Source: Trichostrongylus colubriformis
Taxonomy: Eukaryota; Nematoda; Chromadorea; Rhabditida; Trichostrongylidae
Assembly: GCA_963978905.1 (NCBI GenBank)
Contig: OZ022257.1
Span: 55,694,873 to 55,758,872 of the forward strand
Direction of reading: 5' to 3'
DNA length: 64,000 bases
A program made the translations under genes and the position numbers. This document shows positions 35,190 to 48,100 of this stretch, in pieces. Each line of letters opens with the position of its first letter. The stretch's first letter is position 1. The notes beneath the pieces are model-generated. The model had not been told where the DNA came from. It saw only the letters and a list, made by a program, of their open reading frames with translations, and ran no database searches.

Positions 35190-35879
35190 GCCAGGGTTAT
35201 GTGAGAAGTAGTTGAGGGGACACTGTTAAAACACCCTTGGGAGGGTGAAATTGGTTACTGTATGGGATTACGGTGGCTTGCAGTTGCCGCAATTCACACA
35301 TGCCACCTTGTCGAGTCGTCTAAAGTGAATTCATCGGATTTTAATTGTAGTCACTTTTTTTCTTACGCTTTCGCTCATTCTTCATTTAATTAATTTACTT
35401 GTTGGTTGATGTGTGTTGTTGCACTTATTTCACACCATGACAAAAGAATGAAATACACTCTACGAGACAACAAATGACATCTGTACAGCGAACAACTCGG
35501 AAACCCAGTGAGTGCATTTCCAAGTGATGTCAATGTGATGCGAATACACATCACAGCGTCGCGCTTTTGAATCCGGGTTTTCCACCGATTATCGCCTCTA
35601 TTAAATGTTCATTACAAAACGAGCATTTCTTTGCATCTTCTCTTTCTTCGGACCCCTTCCGGCTCCTTTAAGTATTCGATAGTAATATGCCTTCACACGA
35701 CGAACATGTCAAGCTGGTTGACTATTGAGCAGCAAGATGTCTTCAAAAGACTGCGGTCAATCAAGTTAGGTAGCACACCGTAATTAGAACATAATTGTAC
35801 TTGTACATACATTGATGTAAACATACACGAAACATAAATAAAAGTATACCGAAATGATTACATAAAATTGAGGAGAGAT
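35190..35879. other. Spacer between genes A and B, partly duplicated downstream
   Basis: Segments such as GTGATGCGAATACACATCACAGCG with TTCACCGATTATCGCCTCT recur at 55970-56040, before the A' exon copies. No coding sequence was found. Confidence 0.5.
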
Positions 35880-35889
35880 ATAGTTTATT

Positions 35890-36189
35890 AGGGCGGAGGT
35901 GGTGTAGTGACAGGTGGCGCGCACCCCACTCTCATGGTGCGGGGATCAAATCCCGCATCAACGCCCGCCCAGGCCAATCAAGCCTTCCAGCCCTCCGGGG
36001 TCGGCAAATTGGTACCAGACTCGTCTGGGAGGATAAAAGCACTGACTTGTACATCGGCTGGCCACCGCAAGTCATTGTATAGGCCACATCACATTCACCA
36101 GCCATCACGATTCTGAATGGAACTAGAATGTGCGGCGCATCCCACAGAAGGGATTGATTGACGCCAAAAACTTTATCCTTTATCCTTTT
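35890..36189 (+). mobile_element. Full-length tRNA-derived SINE with 10-bp target duplication
   Basis: Target duplications ATAGTTTATT lie at 35880-35889 and 36190-36199. The head GGCGGAGGTGGTGTAGTGAC carries the A box, and GGGGATCAAATCCCGC carries the B box about 45 bp later. A 200-bp tRNA-unrelated body and a TTTATCC-repeat tail follow. It shows no open reading frame, as expected of a SINE. Confidence 0.92.
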
Positions 36190-36229
36190 ATAGTTTATTC
36201 CTATAACATCTCTGAAAATTTCCTCATGT

Positions 36230-37681
36230 AGGGATGGGATGTGGGTCCTTGCTGTGGTAAGGGCTGAAAGAAACGTTAGGGTGGGACAAATATCTCTGCA
36301 AGAGAAAAGTTCGATTATTCGGTGATTAGTCCTTCATCCTCAAGCTAAGCTAATATAGCCCCGTCTTGTATGTACAGCGAAAGTTATATGGTCTGTTGTC
36401 TGAATATGAAGGGAAAGGATCTCTGAGAGAGCTAACCACTCCCGACCAGGGCACTCTTAGGTGACGAGGAAAGTAGCTGCTCTAGTACAACGTCTCTCGT
36501 CCTCTACGGGTACCAAATACAAATCCCCACCTTTTTTCGACCTTTACAATACCAGTAACTGTTGCCGAACTGTATGGTTGCAATGTGTTTCATCGCTACG
36601 TACTTTTACCTGAAGCAAAAGGATATTTATTTCACATTTCCTCATACGAGTTCGCTGCGAAATACCCTTCGCTTCTCATTTATTTATTGGAAATTTAGAA
36701 TCTAGCCGCTTTTCGTTGACCTCTGCAGGGACGATCACCCTTCGGTCTGGTCAATACGACCTCCCTGTCGAGGAATCCTCGATTCCCGGTGAACCCTGCC
36801 TTCGGCTGCCATTTGAACCCTGGAACAACATAACGGCATAGAGATAGATTAGGAATGAGTAGATTAGTTTCAGAGTGATACGGGACCTTATTCCTGCACG
36901 TGAAGAAATAGCTTTGCCAGCCCAGTGCTCCAAGCTTCACAAATTCTGACTATTGAACGGATTCCAAATAGACAAGGATGCTTCAGTAACCCACTCACAA
37001 GTAGCCCATATGCAAAGCGCTGCGGAAAGAGAAAGAAGGATCAAAAAGTTGGAGACCAGGGCCATCTTCCTATCAAAATCTTCCTATCATACATCAGGCG
37101 GTGGAGCCTTCTTACATGTCCTGCTAAATTGAAGGTTCTCTTTCACAAAATCTAATTTCGAATTCCCATTCCACTATGAACCTTTAGAACACATGAAAAA
37201 TGCGACTGACATAGAACAAGCACATCAGCGTCGAAGTGACTCTGAAAATATGAATTTCGACACCGATACTCTCAAGAGTCTGACTAATGTTACCAGTGAC
37301 CAGCAATAATGGAAAAATGTCATCATTGTTTCGCTAGCGAATCTTTTATTAAAAAGTCAAGAACTTTCATAAAGAAAAACAGCTGACGACAGCTTCTATG
37401 ACATCAGATAATGATGAGTCAACCGCAGGACTTATGCGATATTTTATTGCTTTTTTTGTGAAGGTTAAGCGAAGCTTTCTTGTGCGGTGATTGGGCCTTT
37501 ATGGATATAAGAATTGGACAGTGAAATGAGTAAAATGGCATTCCAACAAATTAATGAGTCGTACCTGCGCACCACATGCAAAGCGTTCGACGAATCTGAA
37601 GGACTGTGTGGAGGCAAAGCGATAATTTTGAAAACTGTTAGCATGCTTTGAATTATATGTTTGTAGTAGATATCTATAATA
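36230..37681 (+). repeat. Segment duplicated upstream of gene C (spacer copy 1)
   Basis: This stretch aligns with about 57000-58060. Shared blocks include ATATCTCTGCAA, CAGCGTCGAAGTGACTCTGAAAATATG, AGTCTGACTAATGTTA, ATCATTGTTTCGCTAGCGA and TTTATGGATATAA. The last resembles the TATA region of genes B and C but has TATAAG and no following exon 1. It therefore looks like an orphan promoter copy. Confidence 0.75.
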
Positions 37682-38385
37682 TTAGGTTGATCGAGAAGTT
37701 ATGATAGGGTCGAGATTTTTTTCTGCTTTATTTTATAACTCAGCAAACAATGCTAGCTAATCAACAATATAACAACCATAGTTAGTTATAACATGGTCCT
37801 ACCTAACGGGCATGTCAGCGATTCCCTTCTCCCAGAACTGGGAAGATTGGGAGTCAGAGAAGTCACCGACCACTTGTCCGAGATGGCCATATTTGACGAA
37901 TTTTTTCTTTGCCAGGAAAGCTTTGAGGGGCCGGAACAAGTGGTAATCTGAGGGGACAATATCAGCTCAATAGGGTGGATGTGTAACCGTGTCCCAACCT
38001 TGCTTCTCCAATTTTGCACGGGTCTCTCTCATAGGTAAAAGGACCCGTGCAAAATTGGAGGAGCTAGGTTGGGACACGGTTCCACATCCACCCTATTCAC
38101 CTGATACTGCCCCTTAGATTACCACTTGTTCGGGCCTCTCAAGGCTTTCCTAGCAAAAAAAAATCGTCCACCTCGAACAAGTGGTCGGTGACTTCTTTGA
38201 CTCCCAATTTTCCCAGTACTGGGAGAAGGGAATCGCTGATCTGCCTGTTAGGTTATGATTAATGGGGGGACAATGTTATGATTAATTATGGTTATTACAT
38301 TGTTGATTAGCTTGCATTGTTTGCTGAGTTATAAAATAAAACAGAAAAAAATCTCGACCCTATCAAAACTATTCGATCAACCTAA
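37682..38385. mobile_element. Palindrome of two mariner 3' halves, TA-flanked
   Basis: The 704-bp element starts TTAGGTTGATCGAGAAGTT, ends in the near complement, and is flanked by TA on both sides. Each arm (about 341 and 345 bp, loop near 38023-38040) encodes the C-terminal end of a mariner-type transposase: a GWDTV.HPPYS stretch, then FWEKGIADMPVR on the minus arm and YWEKGIADLPVR on the plus arm. The plus arm has stops, so no protein is expected. The arms would pair as long double-stranded RNA if transcribed. It lies about 600 bp upstream of the TATA box of gene B and is absent from the corresponding site before gene C. Confidence 0.9.
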
Positions 38386-38989
38386 TACTTATGATAGATC
38401 TGCGAAGTTTGATTTTAGAATGCCACTGACTTTCTAGTGCATGGCTAATTTTCACCGCACTCTGTAGAAGCGTTTGGAGAGCGCTGTTGAAAGATGAAGA
38501 GCATAAGAAAGTTAGAAACCAGGACCAACATCAATCCTTCCATCATTCATGAAGCGGTAGAGCCTTCTTACATGTGCAGCAGCCATCACTGTATAAATTG
38601 GATTCCATTATCAACCTTCAGAACATGTGAATGCGAACATGTTTCACTTGCCTGGTTGCTGGTAAAACTGTATTCAGTCAAACTGCGACCACATACAAGA
38701 ACATCCGCGTCGAAGCGACTCTGAAAATAACAATGTCGACACCCTGCTTTCAAAACGCTGATTAATGTTATCGGCAGCAAAAATAGAGAAGATGGCATCA
38801 TCGTCTTGCTAGCGATTCCTTTATTGAAAAGTCAGAAACTTCAAAGGAACAGATGACGGCAGATTTCATGACATATAGCGCAGCATAAGATAATGATGAA
38901 TCAACAACAAGACATATGTGATATATTATTATTTTTCTCTAGAAAAGGTTGTGCGAAGCTTTATTGCGCGGTGACTGTGACTCCATGGA

Positions 38990-38996
38990 TATAAAA
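38990..38996 (+). promoter_or_regulatory. TATA box of gene B
   Basis: TATAAAA within the shared string ATGGATATAAAA lies 177 bp before the start codon. Gene C has the same box at 180 bp. A GTTATC (GATA-type) site lies upstream in both. Confidence 0.5.
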
Positions 38997-39154
38997 ATTG
39001 CACCCTGAAAGGGGCATGCATTCCAGTTCCTGTCTATGGGTATGACCCAGTGATTTCACTCCACTCTCTGTGTTCTACGCTGTTTAGTATTTCATTCGAA
39101 TTTCAAGGGTGTTATTCTGTTACGGTATACGTGCTCCTCTGAAAAGTCTCATTT

Positions 39155-39166
39155 CATCACGTTCAG
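39155..39166 (+). promoter_or_regulatory. Probable spliced-leader acceptor of gene B
   Basis: TCATCACGTTCAG abuts the ATG at 39167 and is matched by GATGAAGTTCAG before the ATG of gene C. Confidence 0.55.
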
Positions 39167-42100
39167 ATGATTGTTTGGCCTTGCCTACTTTTTCTACCCC
39201 TTGTATGCTTTTCTGCAAAAATTACACCAGAGGAAAATGCAGAACTCAAGAAAATTTGTGGTGCGACCAATCTAGGTGAGTGCTATTCGGTAAGATAAGA
39301 AGAATCGCGTCGGCTCTATCCTCGTTGCCACTCCACCCAGGCGCTCCAGGTACATTATATGTGGAGAACTGGATTATTTTGAAATGAAAGGCGAAGATGG
39401 GATCGGGACGCGAAAGGAAGCACCTCTAAAGCCAGTCAGTGAATTGATTCCAGATGATGGTATACTATCAAAGCTCTATTCCGATTTCCAAAACCTCTTA
39501 CGTCATGTGTTATTCTCAACGGGAGATCATCCCGTGAGAGGTAATGTCCCAATTACATTGATTACCAGTTAAGCTACCGCACGGTACTGCACGAATCGCG
39601 TGGTGGAATTTTGGAATGTGGAAACAACCGATGTGGCCGGTCGATATCAAAGGGGTCCACATCGCATATATAATTCCACAAAAGCGCAGTACGGGGATCT
39701 CGCTTAACTGATCTCTCAAAATACCTACCTTTTTCGAGACTTCATGTAGTTTTGCAGTCAAAACATTACTGCGGACGTCAGAGTACCAGCCATGTCACTT
39801 GCTGAATATTTAGGGCTTAAGCCATACTGTTGGTTGATAATTCAGTCATTTATCATTGCATATCACAGCTGCCATTTTCCGGAAATCTAGATGATTATGC
39901 ATTCGATACCCTTTACTACAACTGGGTCAGGAACGAAATCCAGTGATCAACTGGTTAGTTAACACTTTAGCTGTAATGATCACTACTTGGGAGTTCGGAT
40001 AGTTTGGCGTTCTATTTATAGTATGTTATTCGACCGCATTGATTGGAAGCAATTTGTTCAATTAATAAGCATCCAATTCTAATTTTTGGCAGTAGATCCA
40101 TTACTCGGTTTTGATGAATTTTCATCATTTCTTTGAAGACGCACCACTATTTGGTAATTCCGATAGTCTTTGTTTGTTTCTAGTGCATAGCTCCCTTAAA
40201 GACAGTGTTTGGGGTAATATGGGTGATAAGGAATCTCAAAAGGAGTCATTTAGTGAAAAACAACGGGTCTGGAAGGCCTATGCATGGCGAAATCCCCCGT
40301 GAAAGGCGCCCCCTTAAACTGTGGCAGAGGCGGCCTCATCAGGGCAAGCCGCCTTTGTTTAAGGCAGCCCGCCTCCTAATGAAGAGCTCCCCATGATTGG
40401 CTGGGGTGGGAGAGCCAAGGCGAAGCGGCTGGCTGGAGCGATCGGGGCGCGCTTTTGTAAACAGAGCGTTGCAGACACTTTTCTAATCAGCTGATTATCT
40501 TTTTCTATTTTTGATTTTTGCTGCTTACCCGTAGAGTTCATGAGTTTTTCTCTTTTATTCTTCTTTTCTTTTCAATTAATACTAACTTATTGTCTTCGCT
40601 CGTCTACAGTCATAGGATGCCTTTAAGTTATTTGTATTGTTTCCACGCTGTTTTTGCGCATTGATAACGTGGATACATGCCAATGGCACAGTCGTTCGGG
40701 CCACCCGCCTGCTGACGGAATGCTCGTCCACGCGAGAATCAGTGGTGGGAAAGGGGTTCTATCCTCGAGTTTTTGGTAATTTCTTCCGTTTTTCACCACT
40801 GTCCTATCACTGATCATCTCGCCCGTCATACTCGCCACTATTTTCGCAATTCGTGCGATTTTTCCCTGAAAATGCCTTTAAGGAAATGATCTTCTTGCTT
40901 CGCATTGGAAATCGGGATTGAATCACGCTTATTCACGTTTTATTAAAAGAGCGACACCATTATTTGGAAGGCCAGACAGTTTGGTGGCCAATACAGTGCT
41001 GAAATGTAGACTATGAACGATGTCCAGACAGCGTTCATAGTTTTGGAATTTGCAGAACTGCAGAAACTTAAAGGCACCGGGAGGGGGGCAAGGGCGGAAT
41101 AACGTTTACAAAAACAATGTCGTCTGAAAACAAACATATGGGTTCGGTAGATACAATGTGTAACGAAACCGGCGTTGAAAAACCCCAGAGCGCGCTTCCG
41201 TCCGAACTGCAAGCTTCTATGGCCGAGCCACGCTTCGTTCATTTCAAAGCTTGTCTTCGGCCTGATGTAACCTTATTTTTGCATTATTTACTCTTTAGAC
41301 TGTTCCCTAGTGACATATTTTACTTGTTTACTTATGGATCTTCTTAATTGTGCATTTCTATACCTGAAAATCAGAATGGTCAAATATAGTCGGGGGAAGA
41401 CGCAACTTTGCGTCGACGTCGAAGCTCTTTTCCCTTATTAGGCTTAGGATAAAATTGATATCCCCTCCTCCCACATTAAAAAGCATCTGCCAAAGCATAG
41501 GTCTCATCTGCTTTAGCCTAACCCTAGGAAGGGAAAGAAGCTTTGACGTGGGTGAAAATTTTGCCCCTCTCCCCCCCTCCCCGACTTTAGACCCGTAAGT
41601 ACATCTAGAATCAATATAAGAAAGAACAAAGTAAAAACTAAAAGGAAAAAACAAATCTATAATAGAACCATCTTCTTTTGGCACCATGCCAAGGCGTCAA
41701 ATTGGCGACTTTGTGCAATGGCGGCCACTCAAACTCGTCCACACTACGTCTGTTCTTCAGTAAGCCAAAATTACCCCTCCTGGTGTCTTTAAGAATCGCG
41801 CAATCTGCGGATAATGATTAGATAGGTATTGGTTGAGAGAATTGCGGAGTTGGCGGACTTGCGTTAAGAAAAATAGATACGTAAAGATCGGGAGAATTGT
41901 GGAATTTGCGAAAATGAAGAATTGTGGGAATCGGGGAATCCACGTACAGTCCAGTTCCCGACGCCTGGCAAGGGGTGGCCCTACGGACTTGGGTGAGAGA
42001 GTACGTGGGGGTGTATGTCGATTCTATCGTGACCCAGATCGGGATGCCGCGCAGTGCGCCGAGTGCGGCCACTGTGCGACGCTAGGCTGCCGGGTAACGA

Positions 42101-45100
42101 AAGAATCGAGCGTCCCTTTGCAGCAGGTAATGGCCGATGCTTTTCCATGTTGATGGAAGTGGTGTGAATTTAGTCGAGTGACATGAAGTTAATCCTCGTC
42201 TAAACGTGACTCGACGCGTTACCTGCCGCGTAGTGCGCCGCACGCGGCGCACTGCGCGGCATTGCGATCTGGGTCACGATAGAATCGAGCGTCTCTCGAG
42301 TACGTGGCGAGAGCGAGAGTGTGTGGCGGGATGAGATAGATCGATCCAAGTTCATCCAAGTCCGTAGGCCTCGCCCTGCCAGGCGCTGGGAAGCGGACTG
42401 TATGCGGCGCGTGTCATCCCACGCCGCTCATCATTCGTGAATGGTCCAACCTACTTTCTGCATTCTTTCAATACTGCGATCTACGAGAATGATCACGGTG
42501 GATTCGGATTTGTAGAAATAAAACAAGTGATCCATTTTCTGATGCGGTACTGGAAGCAACATAGGTATCGAGAGCTAGGCTATGTGAAACTCCAAATATT
42601 GGTGCATGTAGAGTAATGATAATAATAGATGAATGGATATACTACCAATATATAAGAATTAGGTGCTCATTGAGTGGACAAATCGGTACCAGTCGATGCG
42701 ATCGAATCTAAATATGTCGAACACTAACTGGCTGAACTCCCGAGTAGTGACCACCAGTCCACGTGTAAAATGATCAGTATTAAACAGATTTCTCCTTGAT
42801 CCGCTATCATTTGTAACAAAGGCGTTGACAGCTAAATCATCCAGACTTGGAAAAGCGGCAAACGTGGTATGCAGTGGTAAGCAACTGAAGTATCAATCAA
42901 CAGTAAGGCTCAAGCACTTAATTGCTCAAAAGTGAGCATGATTGGCACCCCGGTATAGGGGAAAATTTTTCGACGGCAAAACCGCGTGAAATCCCAATAA
43001 AATTGATGGCTGTTTGCAGATAACAGTTGAGCTAGCGCTCAGTACTCCGCTTATCACAGTGTGAGATGATGCGATATGAAGACCTCTCATATCGGTTGTC
43101 AGATCGGCTATTTCCACACCAGTTGGCGGGCGCACACTATGCGCGCAATTCATGGCGACGTTGTGCAAAAAGGATTTGATCGGCACGGCCCCTCAGTTGT
43201 GTATGGAATCAAGTGGAAATTTCCATTCCTCTGCTTCCAGCTGAGCTACCTAATTAGAAAAAGAAGCAGAGAAGATGATGTGGTCAACAAGCATTTCGGT
43301 ATCAAAATACTTAAGTCAAAATGGGTTCGATGCACATCATCGACATGAATCGCGTGCGGTAGTGTGCGCCAGCCAACTGGTTTAGGTTATCACCGGGAGT
43401 TTGGTTAGTTCAGAGATTGATAGTTTTGTATTCGATTGCATCGATTGCAAGCAATTTGTTCACTTGCTGAGCATCTAATTCCTACACACCGATGGTAGAT
43501 CCATATCCCGATTATCGATGTTTATCGTTTTCGTAAACATGCTTCACTAGTCAGAATTCTACATAAAAGAAATGCACCATTTTTTGGAACGCCAGACAAC
43601 TCAGCGGTCGATACATCGGCCAATGATATCAGAACAAACAAAATATGTTCACCCAATGCCACTGAGCATTAAACGTCTTTGCTTAAAGGCAGCTCTAGGG
43701 GAAATTCGGACGAAAAGTAAAAGAAGTAGTGAATATGAAAGCCGAGATGCCTAGTAACAGTACAGTATAGAAAAAGCGGATGGAAATAGCCAAAAACCCG
43801 AGAAATAGGACCCCTTCCCACCGTTGGTTCTAGGCGCGGACGACCTTCCCGTCAAGATGCGGGTAGTCCGCATAGGTTTTCCATTGACATTACAAAGACG
43901 TTAACATGAAGGGATGTTCGGAAATGCGACAGCATCTATTTCTATGTGGCGAGTTTCAAGCTGAAAGAGAGAAGGCGCGCTGCGATACTTTCAATCCTGC
44001 CGATCTCTTGGCCAACCTCACCGTGATCAACCACTAATCACGTCGCAAGGAGGCGGGCTGCCCTACTCAAGGCGGCTCGCCCTGATGAGGCCGCCTCCGC
44101 CACAGCTCAAGGGGGCGCCTCTCGCGGGGATTTCGCCATACATAGGCCTTTCAGCCCCGTAATTTTCCAGTCAAGGCCTCCTTTTGGGATTCCCTGTCAC
44201 CCACATTATCCCAAGCACTGTCTTAAAGCGGTCGTATAGTAGTATCAAGCGATGTAAAGGATTTCATCTCATCCAATTCCTAACGGTTCTTATCAGCCTC
44301 TGTAAGCCGTCATCAGTTTCACGGAGGCCGCTGTAACCAACAATATCATTGAGGTCCCCGTACCCTACAATACCTGCGAATGTGAACATTCCATTGTTAG
44401 CCGAAAAAGCGAACCGGCCTTGGTGATATTCCCTTCTCACGCTCCTTTATCGAATCTCATCAACCATTATCAATTTGGACCACCCATCATTGATGTGCCC
44501 GTCCCACCCTGCTGGCTATGAGTGTCAGAGTTATGGAATTAATGCGGAGGCGAAACGGATCTGACAACATCAAATCTTATCAACCGTTATCAAGTTGGAT
44601 CACACGCAATCAATGCTCCCGTCCCTCTGCAAAAAACCTGTGAGTATGAACGCTCTAGGATCAATGCGAAAAGCGATATGGTTTTGACAACTCTAGCCTT
44701 TTTGAGCTCCTTATGGAATCTTATCAACCGTTATCAAGCTGGATCACCCACCATTAACGTCCCTGGCCGAACACTCAAAACACCTGTGAATATCGGCGCT
44801 CTGCGATTAAGCCGAAAGGCGAAATGAATTAGACGACTCTACCCTTTTTGCGCTCATTATCAAATCTTATCAACCGTTATCGAGTTGGATCACCCACAAC
44901 CAATGTCCCTGGCCGACCCTGCTAAACACCCATGAGTGTCAGCGCTTTTGAATCAGCGCGAAAGGAGGAACGAATTTGACGACATTTGCGTTCTCATGCT
45001 CCTTATCAAATCTTATCAACCGTTATCCAGCTAGATCACCCACCATCAATGTCCCATTCCTACCAAAACACCTTTGAGTATGATTGCTCTAGGATCAATG

Positions 45101-48100
45101 CGAAAAGCGAAACGGATTGTCATATCCGTCATATTTCTCACCAGCTGGCTGGCGCACACTACTGCGCGCGATTCATGGAGATGCTGTGCAAAGTGGGTTT
45201 GATCGGCATGACCAAATTGTGTATAGAGTTAAGTGAAAACTTCTTTCCTCAGCTTTCAGCTGATTTATTTATTTGGATGAAAGCAGAGATTTTTGGATAA
45301 AAGCAGAGAAGATGGATAAAAAAAGCACTTTGGTGTAATCATACTTCAGTCGCTTTGCATCGAACCCGTTTTACAGGTCATGGACACCAATCACACGCAG
45401 TAGTGTGCGGGAGCCAGCTGGTTTAGGTCATCATTGGGAGTCTGAATAGTTTAGACATCAATATTTTTATATTTGGTTGCATCGATTGGTAACAATGTTC
45501 ATTTGCTGAGCATCTGATTCCTACACATCGATAATAGATCCAAATTCCAATTATCGACGTATATCATTTTCGTAAACACGCTTCACTATTTGGTATTTTG
45601 CGCAGTTTAGCGGTCGATACTCAGTGTTGCTGCCAGTACCGCATTAGAAATGATTCAGAGCGGAAGGTTTGCTTTGTTATCACAAATATAGGTTACATCA
45701 TGGTTATCAATGTAGATCGCAGTATCAAGAGAAATGCACCATTTTCTGGAACGCTAGGCAATTCAGCAGTCGATACATCGGCTCGTGATATCAGAACATA
45801 AACAAAATACGTTCACCCAATGGCAGTGAGCGTCAGAAGCTTTTGCTAAAGCGGTCGCATAGTAGTATCAAGCAATGTAACGGTTTAATCTCATCCAATT
45901 CCTAACGGTTTTTATCAGCCTCTGTAAGTCATTATCAATTTCACTGAGGCCCCTGTACCCAACAATACCATTGAGGTCCCCCTACTCTGCAATACCTGCG
46001 GATGTCCACTTTTAGCCGCAAAAGCGTACCGGCCTTGGTGACACTTTCCTTCTCACGCTCCTAATCGAATCTTATCAGCCATTATCAGTTTGGGTCACCC
46101 ACTTATGAATGTCCCCATCCCACTCTGCTAAACACCCATGAGTGTCAGCGCTCTTGGATCAACGCGAAAGGCGAAACGAGTTTGGCGACATTCGCCTTCT
46201 CTGATCCTTATCAAATCTTATCAACCGTTATCATGCTGGACCATCCACCGTTATTGATCCCCTCTTACCCCGCAAAACACTTGTGATTATGAACGCTCCG
46301 GGACCAATAAGAAAAGCGAAACGAATTTGACGACATCCGCCTTCTCATGCTCCTTATCAGATCTTATCAATCGTTATCGAGGCGGATCACCCACCGTCAT
46401 TGACCCCGTCTTACCCCGCAATACACTTGTGAGTATGTACGCTCCGGGACCAATGAGGAAAGCGAAACGGATTCGACGACTCTACCCTTTTTACGCTCTT
46501 TATCAAATCTTAGCAACCGTTATCAATTTGGATCACCCACCATTAATGTCCTTGGCCAAACCTGTAAAACACCCATGAGTGTCAACGCTCTAGGATCGAT
46601 GCGAAAAGCGAAGCGGATTCGACGACTATAGCCATTTCACGCTCCTTATCGAATCTTATCAACCGTTGTCAATGAGGGTCACCCACCATTAATGTTCCCG
46701 CCCATTCCGCAAAACACCCATGAGTGTCAGCGCTCTAGGATCAACCCGAAAGGCGAAACGACTTTGGTGACATTCGCCTTTCAAGGCTCCTTATCAGCGC
46801 GTATCAGCTGCTATCACTTTCGGTCCACCACCGCTGGGGTTCCCTTGGCACCCCCTATATCACTTGTAAAAATCAGCGTCCCAGCTTTCCTGCGACGCGA
46901 GATATGAATTTCGTGACAGACAGACGGACACACACACACACACACACACAGACAGACATACTAAGCGAATTATATATAGTAGGATATCGGTTGTCAGATC
47001 GGCTATTTCCACATTGCAAAATTTCACCATGCGATTCGCACAGTACTGTGCAACGGCTCAATTGTTTTTTATAGGGGTAACTACTAGCTGTACGTTTTAC
47101 CATTAAGAGTGCGCACTGTGAATAGGTTTTGATTTTTTGACTTGAGGGTTTTTTGACAACCCTGAACATTTACAAACCCTCAGGTACCTGGTCTCTTACG
47201 AACTTACATCTTTCGTTTTGTCTAGGCTAACCTCGCTTACTTTTAAAAAGTAATGTGTTAGATTTCAAATAGTTAACAGAGAAAGCAACAGATACGATCG
47301 GAACCAATGAGGAGCGCGGGTATATTGAAGAAAATTGAGCAAATCTGGGTTAACCCGCAAACCAGTGTGCATATATTTGCCCATTTGACGGGAGAAAGTT
47401 GATATTTCTTCTAATTCTTAGAGCCCATGCGAAAATAGCACGAGACACAATGATAAAACCGAGCACGGTTTGGTGAATCCTGTTCCTGTTGTGTTACTAG
47501 AGAGAACGAAATTATCTTGCATTTGTTTGAAATGTGGCTCTTGTGGGCTGTGTTCTGCTGATCATTACGTATCTTCTACGCAGATTCCACAATTCTACAA
47601 ATTCTAAGATTTTGCATTTCCACAATTCCGCAAAGTCCTTAATTCTCCCAATCGACACGTATTTCACCCATTCCCACAGATTCCACGATTCCCCGAGCTC
47701 CGCGATTCCACGTTTTCCCTTCCTTAATTTCTTAATACTCTCGACTCTTCGTAGCCTGGAAAACGATGCGTATTTAGTGCTTTTCCGCAGGTTCCTCCAT
47801 TCCGCAATTCCGCAAAGTCCGCGATTCTCCTGATCGATGTGTATCCTTAGCGTTTCCGCAGATTCCCAATTCTGCAATTCCGCAAATTTCAAAATATGGA
47901 CGCTGCCTTACCCACCGCCACTGCGCATCAGACCCCTATAGCTATTGTATTGTAGTAGCCAGCGGTGTACCGGATTTCGTTCCCTCCACTTGCTAATGGC
48001 TTCTATCAATCAGTCGTTATGAGTTTCTTTTCAGTTACCCTCAGAGTTCCCGTACAATTGCCTGTGTACCTGTGACTGTGAAAACTCCCCTGGATAGCCA

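Noticed and set aside
37786..38019. 77-codon minus-strand frame as an independent gene
   Set aside because: It is the C-terminal fragment of a mariner transposase in one arm of a foldback, read in a shifted frame for part of its length.
46873..47169. Minus-strand frame containing an SVCVCVCVCV run
   Set aside because: It is a translation of the (AC)n microsatellite.
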